Shown piece after piece: positions 26,149 through 38,529 of a stretch of DNA of 64,000 nt. Origin of the DNA: Setophaga petechia (Eukaryota > Chordata > Aves > Passeriformes > Parulidae); contig JANCRA010000019.1 in assembly GCA_024362935.1 (NCBI GenBank), positions 1,952,001 to 2,016,000 on the forward strand, given 5' to 3'. The translations under genes and the position numbers were made by a program. Position 1 is the first letter of the stretch. Every line of letters starts with the position of its first letter. Under the pieces are notes generated by a model, which saw only the letters and a program-made list of their open reading frames with translations, was not told where the DNA came from and ran no database searches.

Positions 26149-26169
26149 GGCTGCTATAGGATAGCAGCC
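26149..26169. repeat. Perfect 9-bp GC-containing hairpin, 3-nt loop
   Basis: GGCTGCTAT, then AGG, then ATAGCAGCC. It is a stable short stem, flanked by two copies of the octamer ATCTGTTG (about 26142 and 26180). Confidence 0.8.
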
Positions 26170-26240
26170 CACCATCAGCATCTGTTGCTCTGTGACAAGG
26201 TTAACTCTGAAAAAAGTGTGAAAAAAGTAGTTTAAATGTA

Positions 26241-27871
26241 CCATTGTTGGTGACACCTGAGAAGGCCATGGTCATGATAAAGAAATGAGATTAGAAAGAA
26301 GAATCTAAGGCAGATTATAAAGATGTTTAGGATGGTTATGTTTTCAATACCATCCCAAGAGAAGATAGGCAGAAAGCCTCACACCGATCAGGAGTCTGAA
26401 AAAGGATCTGCCACTGAGGAAAATGAGAACCAAAAGATAGGAACTGTGATTAGTTCCAGGTGTGGATCCTTACGGGGAAAGATGAACTGTAGGGAAACAA
26501 CTCTGAGTGGGATAGAACTAACCTCTTATTTTAAGTGCCTGGAATAGAGAGAAAGCCCAGATACAAGGCCATGTGTTCTTCAGTGGTGTAGGACTCTGTT
26601 CAGGATGAAAGGCACAAGGCCTGGGAAAGGTAGACTTGAGGGAGATTTGACTGAATGTTAGATACTCTCCCACATGAGGTAAGTAATGCCAAAGGGACTA
26701 CTCTGAAATGGCAAATAGTAGAAATATAGCAAGAAAGAACCCTTGGGTAGTGAGACTTATCAAAAGACTAGTCAGAAAGCTTATTTTTGACAGTTCTCAA
26801 TAAAACCCTTCCATCTGATATTCATTCTCTCCTGTCCTCTCTTTCTCAGTGAAGTGAATCAAGAAGTACCTCTCTCCAGGCTGGATGAAATATTTATGTA
26901 GATCTTCTTCCTTTTGCCTGACGTATTCTATCACCAACTTCCAAAAGAGTATTTCCAGTGTTCATCTCTTACACTGACCTGGCTGTGCACTGTTTCTAGA
27001 TGTTCCTAGGTTTCACAGGCTTATCTGAACATTTTGTGTCATTTTGTGAAATGTACAGACCCCTTAGACCTCACCGCAGCTATATAAATGTGAAGAATTT
27101 ATTCAAATCTGCCATGGTAAGTTAAAAATAGGGGTTCTAACACAGCAAATATTACTGATTAAATTTATTTCAATAGATAAAATATCCAAATGTTGGGAAT
27201 ACAAGCCATTCGTGATTAAAACTACATGACATTTGCTTCACTACATAGTACTTTGGAATGTTAGTCACTATAGGCTTATCTAACTGATTTCCTTTCAGTG
27301 TGTGTTAAAAATTTAGGAACACAGATATTAAATTAGTGTCTGTCTTAATACTTTGGAAGAATAATGTTAAATCAATGCAGCAAAGTAATCTTAAAATACA
27401 GATAAACACAATGGAAAACTTGTTGTAGGAGCAAATAAAGTTTGATACACATTGACATTGCCTTTCTGTATCCTAGTGAATCTTTAAGGAAATTAATTAG
27501 GAAATCTGATCTATTTTTGGAACTAGTTAGTCCACTTTAGAGCAATATAGTTTGGTTACTCAAGAAAAAGTGTTTTGCACAGTAGGTAAGAACCAGTATG
27601 AGAAAATACTACAATTCTTAGTGAATTCTTAGTTGTATCGCTGCCTAAAATCCCATCCATGAATCACCATTAATCTTTCATGAACACCATTGAAGCCAAA
27701 ACCTTACAAATTACAGGGAACAAAATGCCTATTGCATTTCTGTAAAACTCTAATCCATGTTAAGGCAAGGCACAATGTAGAAAGAAGCACACACTCATAG
27801 GTAAAGTACATATTTTCTTAGTAAACTAAAATAATAATGGTGAAAGAAAGCTCCTGACAAAATACAATTTA
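26241..27871. other. Noncoding stretch, nothing recognised
   Basis: No repeat family or gene is recognised. An open frame at 26323-26547 (+) is hydrophilic but matches no family I know and has no supporting signals. Confidence 0.5.
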
Positions 27872-28200
27872 ATAGAATCATAGAATGGTTTGCTTTGGAA
27901 AAGAGCCTTGAAGATCATCTTGTTCTATGGGCAGGGACACCTTTCACTAGAAAGGTGAAGACCGGGTTGCTCAGATCTCCACCCAGCCTGGCCTTGAACA
28001 CCTCCAGGATTGGGGCATCCACCACTTCCCTGGACACCCTCACAGTAAAGACTTTTTTCCCACTGTCTAATTCAAACCTCTTACCTTTCAATTTGAACCC
28101 ATTCTTCCTTATCTTGTCACTACGTGCTCTTGTAAAAAGGCTTGCCCCATCTTTCCTGTAAGTTTCCCTGAACTTTTTGCACAAGTACTTCTGCTGCATT
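27872..28200 (-). mobile_element. CR1 LINE 3'-end fragment
   Basis: On the plus strand it opens with atagaatcatagaatgg, the reverse complement of a CR1 3' tail and terminal microsatellite. It continues with the GAAGATCATCT block and then a 3'-terminal region typical of avian CR1 (cccagcctggccttgaacac, tccaggattggggcatcc, ttgtcactacgtgc). It is 5'-truncated at about 28,200 and noncoding. Short frames on both strands are incidental. Confidence 0.93.
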
Positions 28201-31200
28201 AGAACTTTGGATGTCTATTTGCCATCAGTACAGTATACCATTCCCATCTTATTTTCTTTGAAAGTGAAGCTTGATAAACTTGTAGTTTTATACAGAACTG
28301 GAATGAAAGTGAATACTATTATTTGTCCTTTGTAGTAGAAGTTATGCATTTTAAGCAACTAGACCAAGTTTGACATTTTATGAATATTTTGTGCTACTGC
28401 AATGCTCAGGCAAGTTGTTCTATGCACTCTTCTACAGGAAATCTCTCAGCTTCACTCTTTTTGATTCTGTTTATACATTTGCTCCAAAGACAAGTGATAC
28501 TTTGCAGCTTTCACTTTTCCTTTTCAGAGTTGATCCCTTAAGTGGAAGCATAAAAACAGTATTTACCATGTTGGATGTGACTGAGCCTGCCATAGTTCTC
28601 ACATTTTCCTACAAATGAATTGTCCTTGAATTACTGTTGGCAATGACCCTAACCAGTGGGTCTTTCTGGTATTGTTCTTTTGAGATACTTGTTACAATTT
28701 TTTCCCTGTAGACAAGGGTATAGAGGCTTTCTGCTAGCACAGAAACCATTGACATCATAATTTTTCTTGTCTTTTATCTTCAAATTCTTTGTAAAAATGG
28801 TAAGGAGTTAGATAAGCACTTCAGTATTAGTGTATTCAGAAGCTATGGACACATCTGTAAGAACAAATACTGCTCCTGGTTATCACCCTTGGATATCAGC
28901 AGTGACCTTTCTTACCAGCACTACCCTCCAATATAATGAATAGAGGATTATAATCACCTGAAAAGAACCCATTAATTATCCCAATCACCATTTTCTTCTT
29001 CAAGTTGTCTTTATCTTACAAGATCACATATGTGACTTTGGAGAATGATACAAACCCTAATCCTGATGTTGTACCACACAGTCAGTGAACAGTAAACTAC
29101 AGTTTCTATAGCTGTAGTAAATTATCATTATGGGTACATATATTAGAACAGTGGTTTCTTGTTTAAATGCATTTAATTATTCACAAGCATATGCAGAATA
29201 TTTGTTTACACAGTTCCTTTGTGTATATGGGAAGCCCTCCTGGCAAAGTTAAACACCTTTACATGCACACAAAATTTCCTATTTCGATTGACAGAGCTTC
29301 ATTAAATTATTTATAATTACCTTCTTCATTCCTTTTTGTTATGACTGATTTGAAATACACATGCACAAAGGCATTTCTAATTGTGCACTGCATTAATATG
29401 AATAAATATTCCAGAAGGCCAAGATTATGAACCTTTCACATATTTTTCCCCCGTGGAGTTGACTTAGCAGAAAATCATGAATCACTCAATTTCTCTCATA
29501 ACATAGTAAGCAGTTAAGAACATTTCCTTTTTATAATATCTTCCTAAGATTTTTCTATTGCAACTGGCAAAGTATAGAATATAAAGAAGACATTTGGAAT
29601 AAAATATATAAGTAAATGGTACAAAAAAAAATAGGGCTTTTTTCAAAAAGTATTTCATTGGCATTTCTGAAGTTTTGCAAAATTAATGTACCCATAAATG
29701 AAAGACAGATTTCATTGTATTGTAAACTATCCATAGTAACTATTGATATTTTGTGATATTTAATATCTATTACCTTGTGTTAAGAATTTAATTCAGTTCT
29801 TATATTTTTAGAAAATGTATTGACATAACAGAATTCAAGACACCTGTTGAACTTTGCATTTTTACTCTATAGCTGTTAACTTGAAATCAGAAAACTTGTG
29901 ATTTGGGTAGCATTCTGAACTGAGTATTCCAAAAGTCATTTCCATTCAATATACCATACTTTTAGTTTGCTTCTGAAACTAAAGAAATACCTATTCAAAT
30001 TTGAACACAGCTTTGCACATTTGGGATCACCAAAGCTGCCCAAGTACGACTGAGCAAAGTTCTCTCTCAACACCATGTTTGATTATCAAGGCCAAATACT
30101 CGGATAAAATAAGGGAGGAAAGAGGACAAAGATGCAGTAGTGCAAAACAGAATTTTGAACCTGGTGTGTATATTTGTGTATGTGCGCATGTTCTACCTAT
30201 GTATCAAACACAAGGTAACCAGTGTTAGTTCAGAGTGTAGTGAAAAGAGAGCTAAACTAATGGAAATTACCTGGTACTTAATTAGATAAATCAGTTCACC
30301 TGGACAATTACTGTGGATCAGCTGTTGTTATAACCTAACTTTTTTTCTGTTGTGTGTCCCAATTAAATATTAATTGTCCCTGAGAGAAAGAAAGGATTAT
30401 TCTGTTCCAGTTGTTAAGCACTGATATGAGAGGGGTTGTTTTAGTTGAAGTTGATATATGATAGAACAACTTCATGAGAATTTACCTATTACCAACTTTA
30501 CCTGTTAGATTGATGGCTAAGCTACTTGTCAAAGATTGAGAGTTCAAATATTCTCATTTTAAGCATTTGTTAATTATTATAAAAAAAAAAAACGCAGCAT
30601 CATCCTCATCATCCTCAACATTCTTTTGCTTTTTCACTTTCTATTGCTCATGCCACAAATTAACTTTTGAGACATCTTGCATGAGCAGAAGTTAGTGGTT
30701 TTTTGGGTGGCAGTTACACATTTTAATTTGGCATTTATCTAGCTGGATGATTCGTATTAATTTTGTTCTTAATTTCTGTCACTGAATTAAAAAATTAATC
30801 ACTTATAAAATAAATCAATGAGCTCTTTTAACTAACATGCAAGTGCTTGTGGGACATAATTTCTGTTTTAATGGCCAGAGGCTGGAAAAGCTCTCTTCCA
30901 AACAAAGATAAAATTTTAGTCCCAGTGGTAAAATCCCAGTCCCATGAATTCATTGAGACTGACTACTGGATTCCAGGATTAATACCCCTCCACCTTCCTA
31001 AAATCACTCATATCAAAATGTTGGATAGGTAGTATCTGTATACTACACATAGTACATTCATTTTTATATTTTAGGTATCTATATGTGTATGTACACTCCA
31101 GAGGGTAGATTTAACAGGAAAGGAATTTCATGCAGGCATACGCCACCAAAAATTGCCTAGAGTATTAATAAAAATCAGAGGTCCCAAGAGTGTGATTACA

Positions 31201-32555
31201 GTTGCTGTAAAAATTTCAGGTTTTTTTTCATAATGCAATTTTTATGACTACTAAAAAAAATATCACTCTACTCTAGCAGAAGAAAATTGACTTCTTTTTT
31301 TTTTTCCAATCAGCCTGTGAAACACATAGAATGTGGTTATTTGCACAATCTTCTCCAGAAAACAATTTTGGTACATCGTTGCAGATGAAAGTTAAAAATC
31401 TGTGCTCCTGTACAGTCAATGGAGAGAAATATAATGTGGTGAGGGGGTAACTCAAAGCTCAGAAGGGAAATGTCAGAGGTATGAACAACCCACAAAGCAC
31501 GCCAGCAACATACCTACACCTTCGACAGATGGCAGACACATTAAGGTTGGACGTGAATATGAAAGAGAGAGCCTGCATTTCTTTATGGTCCCAGAACACC
31601 AGTAAAAATACATAAGTTATGAATCCAAATCTCTCATGACAATAGTTGTGTAATGGAGTAACCACTGATAAATAAAACAAAAGTCAGATAATATCTGTAA
31701 CAGCACAGACAAAGCCACACAATCTCAACTCATCACTTGACTAGTGATCAGTTCTTTCACATAAAATAAGCAAAGGTGAAAAATGAAACACTGACATTGT
31801 GAATGCTTGATTAAATATGGAGTCAATTAGGCTGGCACAGTTTAAGTTAAGAGTATAGGTGGTAAATCATCTCACTCTTAGGTCAAACCAAAGAGACACA
31901 ATTAGAAAGACAATCATACTGCAGCCAAGATGATTCAGAGAGTGGAAAATTACACGGTTGTTATCAAGACCCTGACAAACATAAAGAATAATAAAAATAA
32001 CTGCTTATTAATTAACTGTTTATTTGGATTAAAAGTTTTCTGTGAAAATCTGTTAACAGGGAAGTTGTTGTTTCCCTACTCACCTATATTTAGAATTTTT
32101 GCCAATAAATAAGTGATTTCATTCACAGGGACCAATTCTTGTAACTTTTCTAATACTCAGTTTCACCTTCCACACCAATATATCCAGACTGTGCTATGAC
32201 TTCTCCCTTCATGGCATTTTCATGTGCTTTACTATCTCTGTGTATACTACATTATCTTCATTGATACAGGATCTGTCTTCTTTCCGCTACTGCATTATGT
32301 TTCAATTAGTATGCTTTAGCACAGCACAAAAGAAACCTTAGTCAAGTGCAAATTATTGGGATTGGTGCAACAGTAACTCTGTTGCACAGGAGATTGAGTT
32401 GTCTATGTGTCTGTTTTGTCTAAAGATTTGTGAAGATTAGTGAAGCAGCTGATACAAGGACATTGGAATGCTTAAAGATTGATGTTGAAGTGTTTGGCAT
32501 GAGCCTGGTCCTCCCAGTTCACATCCAAGGCTTTCCTCTCATAAGAAATAAACAC
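28201..32555. other. AT-rich noncoding stretch, nothing recognised
   Basis: No gene or transposon is recognised. There are A-runs at about 29,622 and 30,580, and a short ATCATCCTC repeat near 30,598-30,615. The 29,160-29,450 part has less biased composition and could be functional noncoding DNA, but nothing specific supports this. Confidence 0.45.
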
Positions 32556-33040
32556 TCATAGAATCACAGATTCGTTTATACTGGAAAATAGCTCCGTGAT
32601 CAAGTCCAGTCTTTGACCAACCACCTTGTAAACTAAATAGCCCTAAGTGACAGGTCCAGTCACTTCTTGAACCCCTCCAGGGATGGTGACTCCACTACTT
32701 CCCTGGGCAGTCCATTCCAATGCTGAACCACCCCTTCAGTAAAAATACTTCCTAATGTCCAGCCTGAGCCTCTCCTGACACAGCTTGAGGCTATATCTTC
32801 TTGTCCTGTAACAAGCTTCTTAGGAGAAGAGGGCAATACCCACTTTGCTACAGCCTCCTTCCAGGCGGTTGTAGAGAGCAATAAGGTTTCCCCTGAGCTC
32901 AATTTCCTCCAGGCCAAACCACCTCTCTTTAGAGGACTCAGTCTTTATATCCTTCACCAACTTCATCCTTCTCTGGACACACTCCAGCACTTCAAATGTT
33001 TTTCAGGAAGTGAGGGGCCCATAACTGGGACAATACCCAA
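32556..33040 (-). mobile_element. CR1 LINE 3'-end fragment
   Basis: The plus strand reads tcatagaatcacaga (CR1 3' tail reversed). It then runs through the conserved 3' region: the tccagggatggtgactccac block, gggcagtccattccaatgc, ctgacacagcttgaggc, cttcttgtcctgtaac, and tctctggacacactccagcac near 32,970. It is truncated at about 33,040. The frame at 32917-32660 on the minus strand is a partial remnant of the element's 3' region. It has no ORF2 motifs. Confidence 0.93.
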
Positions 33041-33939
33041 GTATCATAAGGACTTTAACCCCATTCCTATTTGAAATAATTAGGAAATAAGGATTCTGAC
33101 ACTTTAACATCCATATCATGTCATATACAAACTGTGAAACTGTGACTGCATTATGGCTACGTCTGACTAACTGTGTCTCAAAAAGGCATTAAGAAAACTT
33201 GTCCTTCTGAAAAGGGTCTGACCATGCTTAAAAGTAAGAACTATATCTTTTGTCATATTCTGAAGGAATATTTTTACAGACCTCTTGGGCTCTGACAATT
33301 GATAACTTAAATAGGGCCAAAATCAATAGATGTGGCATTGCTAACTTCGGTAGGGACACCTTGTGCGGACAGACAGTGGATGAGTTTGTTCACAGGATCC
33401 TTGCTGTTGATGGCACAAATTTCAGTGTTGTCATTAGTAAAGCTTTCCAGAGACTGATATTTTTGTACTGATTTTTTATTTATACTGCATGCCACTTCTC
33501 TCTATTCTTATTATTTATACTGTATGTGGTTTTCTGACTAGTCTTGGTTTGCAACAAATTATCTTTCATCACACTTTTACTTTTGCAAGTCAAATTGTGT
33601 GTTCAGGTTTAATTAGAGGCCATAACACACTCTAACAAAATTCTGTTCAGTTGGAAATAACTTTGAGATATTTGAATTCACAATTCACTGCCTTGAATTT
33701 GAGAAAAAATGCTGTTTTTACAGCTGAACTGGAAATATGATTTAGCATTAACTGTAGAACTACTGGCCAGATACTTCTATTGAGAATTAAGTTGGGTTTA
33801 TGTGCTACTGTCAATATAGTACAATGCAAATGGGTTATATAATTCACATGGGCCTGTTTAAAAATCCCAGTCTGTATATTTAGCTTCTCAATTTTCTTTG
33901 CTTTCTGAAAGACGTACACTAAGCTTTAACAGCTTTTCC
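33041..33939. other. Noncoding stretch with a two-strand open patch
   Basis: The patch 33,300-33,470 is less AT-rich and open on both strands: plus 33250-33471 with RCGIANFGRDTLCGQTVDEF, and minus 33495-33307 with ESFTNDNTEICAINSKD. It could be a decayed exon or retropseudogene. No family is recognised. The remainder holds nothing notable. Confidence 0.3.
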
Positions 33940-35300
33940 AATGTAAAGCAATTGCTTTCCATGTCAAACAAAAGCCCTTATTAGTGTGAGGTAATGTGCT
34001 AGCTACTAAGAAGATTCTGGTATGCTAGCAATCTAATAAATATTCATAAATAAACTTGAACTAGACAATGCACAGATTCTCTGAAGAATGTGCTATAGTC
34101 TTAATCCAGAGAGTGTTGTAGTAATTAACAGATAAAAGGGGAGGTTCATTAAATGAATATGCAGTGTCATGAAATCAGAGCTGTACATTGATCAATGCTA
34201 AGTTAAAGATTCTTCCTTAGCTAGAATATTTTGACACCCCATTTATCACTGGTACTATTTTTAGATTTTTAATTAGCAGATCACCAGCCTTTACCTCATT
34301 AACTTAGCTCCTGCAAAAACATTATTTCTAGAGATAATAGCTAGGTTAGAATAATCACCACTCCCAATTTCTTGGGCTGTAAGGAAGGACAGGACTTCAG
34401 TTTCCGTGACATGAAAATATATTTCATACCAGGCAAATGTGACCTTGACTCAAGAGCCTGTGTCTTACTTTCTGAACAATTTCTCTTCAGTTTATTTTCC
34501 TAAATGCATTAACTTCAAAACATGTACCTTTTCAAAGACAACTGAAACATTTTTCTAATTTATCTTAAAGGCTTATTTCTAGCACTCTGTTTGCAAAAAT
34601 GTTTTGGGATATATTTCAGCAGAAATTGTACCTTGATGTGTGTTTAACACAGCTTGCTGTATATTAGTATAGATAGGTTTTTAAACATTTGGCCTTTATG
34701 GTCTTTTTCTTTTGAGAGAAAATATAATTTCCAGAAGCTAAAATGAACCAAATAAAAACATATTTATGTTTACGTTTGTTAAGTTTAAGAAACTCATAAG
34801 AATCAGACAATTGATAAATCAATTAAGTATGACTTGTACAGACATTTGCTTGAACTTGAAGTGCCTGTTTTATTGCTTGTACTATTGGAAGGTGTGTTCC
34901 ACCACTAGTGATGGATAGGAGCTTACTTCATGCCATACAGTTTCAAGACTATATAATTATCTCTGCAGCATGCCTGTTATATTTTCAACATGCTGCTTAA
35001 GGTTTAAGGTTTTCCTTTTGCAAGATCCAAAATTGAATCATCTTAATATCTTTTTGCTCTAATATATGTAGCAACAATGAAAACATTAGGCTAGCCTCAA
35101 TTAAATAGCCAATGAATTAGGTAGCTGAACAATATTTGCACCCCTAGCTGTTCTATCTAATTAAAATTCCTATCAAATGGAAGAATTGATTAGTCCCTTC
35201 AAGCAGAGAGGTTTGCATCATGCAAGCAGTATAAATAATTTACATGAGGGCTTTCAACACATTTCAAATGCTGCCGTCTCTGCCTTGTGAAACAGTTTAT
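33940..35300. promoter_or_regulatory. Homeodomain-motif-rich block, candidate enhancer (unproven)
   Basis: There are several TAATTA cores (34122-34127, 34270-34275, 35158-35163) plus many ATTAA/TTAAT motifs. They sit in a stretch without repeats or coding frames and with a texture unlike plain AT-rich drift. This pattern is common in distal developmental enhancers but is also expected by chance at this base composition. Only cross-species alignment can decide. Confidence 0.18.
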
Positions 35301-35809
35301 GGCATCCTAAGGCTTGCTTTCATTGCATTCACTGATTTTGCAATCAATAGCAAGCCAGAAGTTCAGAACACAGTCTAAGCAGGTCATAGTGCTGCCACTG
35401 AAGATAGTCTGGGGAAAGGTCACCTAATTATTTTGTGGTTTATGATGTTTACAGCTATGGTCTGATATGTAGCCATGTGTATGCAAGCTCATTAAGCACT
35501 AATGCCAGATTTGTAATGAAAACAATCCATTTTCAAACTTAAGGTTTAATTTTCTCATTTGCAACATTTTTGATGTAAAAAATTAGAGCACAGGACTTTT
35601 TCAAGATGAGTACACAAAATCCAAATCTTCTCATTACATTATTAAATAAATGCAATGGATGAAACAATGAATTTGTGGGGAAAATACCATTTGCTCAAAT
35701 TATAATGGAATGTTTCAATTCAGACAGTCACACACATATTTGGAAAGACTCATTCAGGTTCTTTTCCAGGAAATGATAAGAAACTGGAGGATGTGATAAT
35801 CTTGTGCAC
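35301..35809. other. Noncoding stretch, nothing recognised
   Basis: No feature is recognised. Confidence 0.45.
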
Positions 35810-36078
35810 AAACTTTGCAAGAGGCAGAAAGAAAGTCGTATCAGGGGAGGTCTAGGTTGGATACTACAAAAAGGTTCTTCACCCAGAGGGTGTTTGGGCA
35901 CTGGAACTGGCTCCCCCGGGAAGTGGTCGCAGCACTGACAGTGCTCAAGAGGTGTTTGGACAATACTCTTGGGCACGTGATATGACTCTTGGGGATGGTG
36001 CTGTGCAGGACCAGGAGTTGGACTTAATGATCCTTGCAGGTCCCTTCCAACTCAGCTTACTCTGTGAGTCTGTGAAAT
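35810..36078 (+). mobile_element. CR1 LINE 3'-end fragment
   Basis: A plus-strand CR1 3' end: tcaggggaggtctaggttgg, then a block matching the CR1 region before the tail (ttcttcacccagagggtg, ggctcccccgggaagtgg), then tggacttaatgatccttgc and the ttccaactcag signature, ending in an octamer-like tail (ctctgtgagtctgtga). The tcttgggcac...tgactcttggggatgg segment marks a different CR1 subfamily from the minus-strand copies. It is strongly 5'-truncated. Confidence 0.92.
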
Positions 36079-36529
36079 CCTGACAACATTTTTCAAAAGC
36101 TCTGGTAACTTTATGAAAAATTAAGGGGCCTAGTTCCACTGATATACCCCAGGAATTATAGCAGTTTTTAATTTATCTGAAGTATCAGGAGTATTTAGAT
36201 GGAACCTGAGATGAGCAGAGAGGCTTTCACAAATACTTATACAGTATAATCTTAGATCTCTGTTCGCCTGGACCAACCAAGTGAACAGAGATCACCTGGA
36301 TGTTGTGAGAGACTGAAATTTTAATGGCTAATGACTCAAACAATTGGCCATTTGCTGAGGCAAGGTTTGCACACTCAACTAAAATGGAAGAGAGTTTTCT
36401 GTGTGTAACAGCAAATCTTCTGAAGCTCATAAGACACAAGGGGTGCAGAACCACCACCAGAGTCTACAATCTGGTGTTTAAGCCAAATAATGGAGAAGGC
36501 AGATAAGAAGCAGATCCTGCCAAAGCAGG
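36079..36529. other. Noncoding stretch with an inverted repeat
   Basis: An 11-bp perfect inverted repeat GATCTCTGTTC / GAACAGAGATC lies at 36255-36265 and 36283-36293 (17-nt spacer). No gene or known repeat is seen. Confidence 0.6.
36255..36293. repeat. 11-bp inverted repeat with 17-nt spacer
   Basis: GATCTCTGTTC and its exact complement GAACAGAGATC. Confidence 0.85.
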
Positions 36530-36960
36530 ATAATGCTTTTTATCATGCCAATATCCCCCCTTACACAGCTGGCTCCATTTTAAAATTCCCTCTTCCCCTC
36601 TGGTAGGCCTAAAGGTATTCATTCCTTCTGATGGGGCATAAATAGCACAATTACACTGTCATAAGAGGTAGCTGTCACATCTTACAAGGTATCACAAACC
36701 ATTAAAGACCCCTAAAGTGCCTAATTTCCAGGGCCTTCCACTAGATAACTGACCATGATCTACCTTGTTGCAACAGATGCACAGTGTTGCATCAGACACG
36801 GTAAAATTCTCACCTCCAGGGGAGGTACCTGGGCATTCCACCCAAACCTGAACAGATATTAACCTGCTGAACACTTATGTATTGTGGACTTCCCCAGTCC
36901 TCAACAGATCAAGCCTGGTCTCATCACTGGATCCATGAGTGGTAATGTCTTTCTACTGTT
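36530..36960 (+). other. Unclassified block, possibly an old LTR
   Basis: The composition here is more balanced than on either side. There are a cataaatag TATA-like motif at about 36,640 and a ggatccatgagtggtaatg stretch near 36,930, reminiscent of the U5 end of some avian retroviral LTRs. No clear TG...CA ends, target-site duplication or partner LTR were found, so it may equally be unique sequence. Confidence 0.15.
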
Positions 36961-38529
36961 ATCCTTTCTTTCTTTATTTTCTTTATTCATTTTCTTAAAC
37001 ATTTATGTGCTTTTGTATTCCTATGTTTCTACAGATGAAAATCAAATTGGCTCCATGCCTTCTTTCCATTGCAACCAAATTGTTCTAAAATGAGCCCTAT
37101 AAATATATATATTTATATATGCACACTGGTCATTCAGTGTCATTTCACTCTAATCTGCCCCAAGGGATCTATTTACAAAAACCTCAGTTTTTGCCTTCAA
37201 GTGCAGGTTGTAACAGATGTACCAATGAGAAATTACTGCTCTTATATGAGAGTAATTTTACATAAGTCATGAAATTTTCAGAGGTCATAAAAAAACCCTG
37301 CAGTTCAAAAAAAAAAAAAAAGAATTTGAAATGTATCAGAATTTAACCATATTTTCATTTATGCAGATGTCAGTTCCTACCAACTTCTTTGGATTCAAAA
37401 ATGCAGAGTCAGGATGGTACCAAAACCCATTGTTTATCCAGAGCATATCAGCTATTCAGCAGTAAAGTCAGGCTATTTCAAAGACAAATTTCCCAAAAAA
37501 AACCTAAAATGTTGCCAATATATACTAAATGAATTTACACATACACAAAGAATTTGCCCAAAAATTGCCAATTCAGATTAATCTCCTTAGCAAATATCTG
37601 AGATTTTTGACCCTTGTCTCATCTTCAGATATAACTAACTGGATTTGGGTTTGTTTGGTTGCTTTTGGGTTTTTTTTTTTTTTGGGGGGGGGGATTGGTG
37701 GTTTCTGGTCAGGGTTTTTTTGTTGTTTTTCTTTTTTTTTCTTTTTTTGATCATCTTCTTTTCATCTCTGCCTTGGCATGTGCTTGTGGGTAGAAAAGGA
37801 AAGGAGGTCAGCTTGCTCCAATCTGAAAAAATAAGATTTTAAACTGGCGTAATTGTCCAGTAAGTGTACTAGAGAGCCCTTGTGTTCTAAAAACAATGAG
37901 CTCTACTTCATCCACTAATCCAATGATACTTTTGTGATTACCCTGTAAATGCTGGTCTGTATCCCAAGTGGCTGGAGGCATCATGACTTTTTCAAAGGCA
38001 GATGCCTTGTCCAGGAGAAACGCAGGCACAGGTGAACTGTCAGAAGGAGGACAAAGGGCCTGTGATGCTGATGCCAACATCAGCTAAGTTGGCACGTACA
38101 TTCCCATACTCTGTGACAATGCATCTGTGCAGTGGGCCTGAAAGGACATTATCATAACAAATGCATTTCAATGCAAATGCATGAAGAAAATGTGCACTTC
38201 AGCTGGGGCATTCCTACATCTTTCAGTATCTGTAGCAGCACAGCCATCCCAGCATCTGTAGACCAACATGTAATGCTGACAGCACAGCATCTAACATCTA
38301 TGGCAACACAGCAGAGGGACCTCAGATGAGCAGCAGAGCTCACGGTGCCCCTACCAGTGCCACTCAGCAGCTGTTCAGAAGCACTAACAAGGCACTACTT
38401 TAGAGAAGGCATATGAGGCTGCATATAAAAATAACATTATAATGTCTTTCTATAAATCATGGGGTGCTGTAGTCTCATCCTGGCTACAGTACTGGTCAAC
38501 TTGTCTTAGGAAACATATCGTGAAGGCAG
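36961..38529. other. Noncoding stretch with low-complexity tracts
   Basis: It contains an A-run at about 37,309-37,321 and the T/G tract at 37,640-37,748. Near 38,160-38,195 there are two ATGCAT motifs and one ATGCAAAT octamer. No gene is recognised. Confidence 0.5.
37670..37693. repeat. T14-G10 homopolymer junction
   Basis: Fourteen T residues run directly into ten G residues, in a larger T/G-rich tract (about 37,640-37,748). The translated hydrophobic Phe/Gly-rich frames there are artefacts of this composition. Confidence 0.95.

Larger units (their letters stand above)
25480..26240. promoter_or_regulatory. Candidate conserved noncoding element (unproven)
   Basis: This interval has balanced base composition, no recognisable repeat and no coding frame. 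It contains two compact perfect hairpins (25964-25982 and 26149-26169) and ATTA/TAAT-type motifs (acctaattggggg, ctaatgacattaatgacat). Such stretches in gene deserts are often long-range enhancers, but conservation cannot be judged from one sequence. A T-run interrupts it at about 25,853-25,870. Confidence 0.2.
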
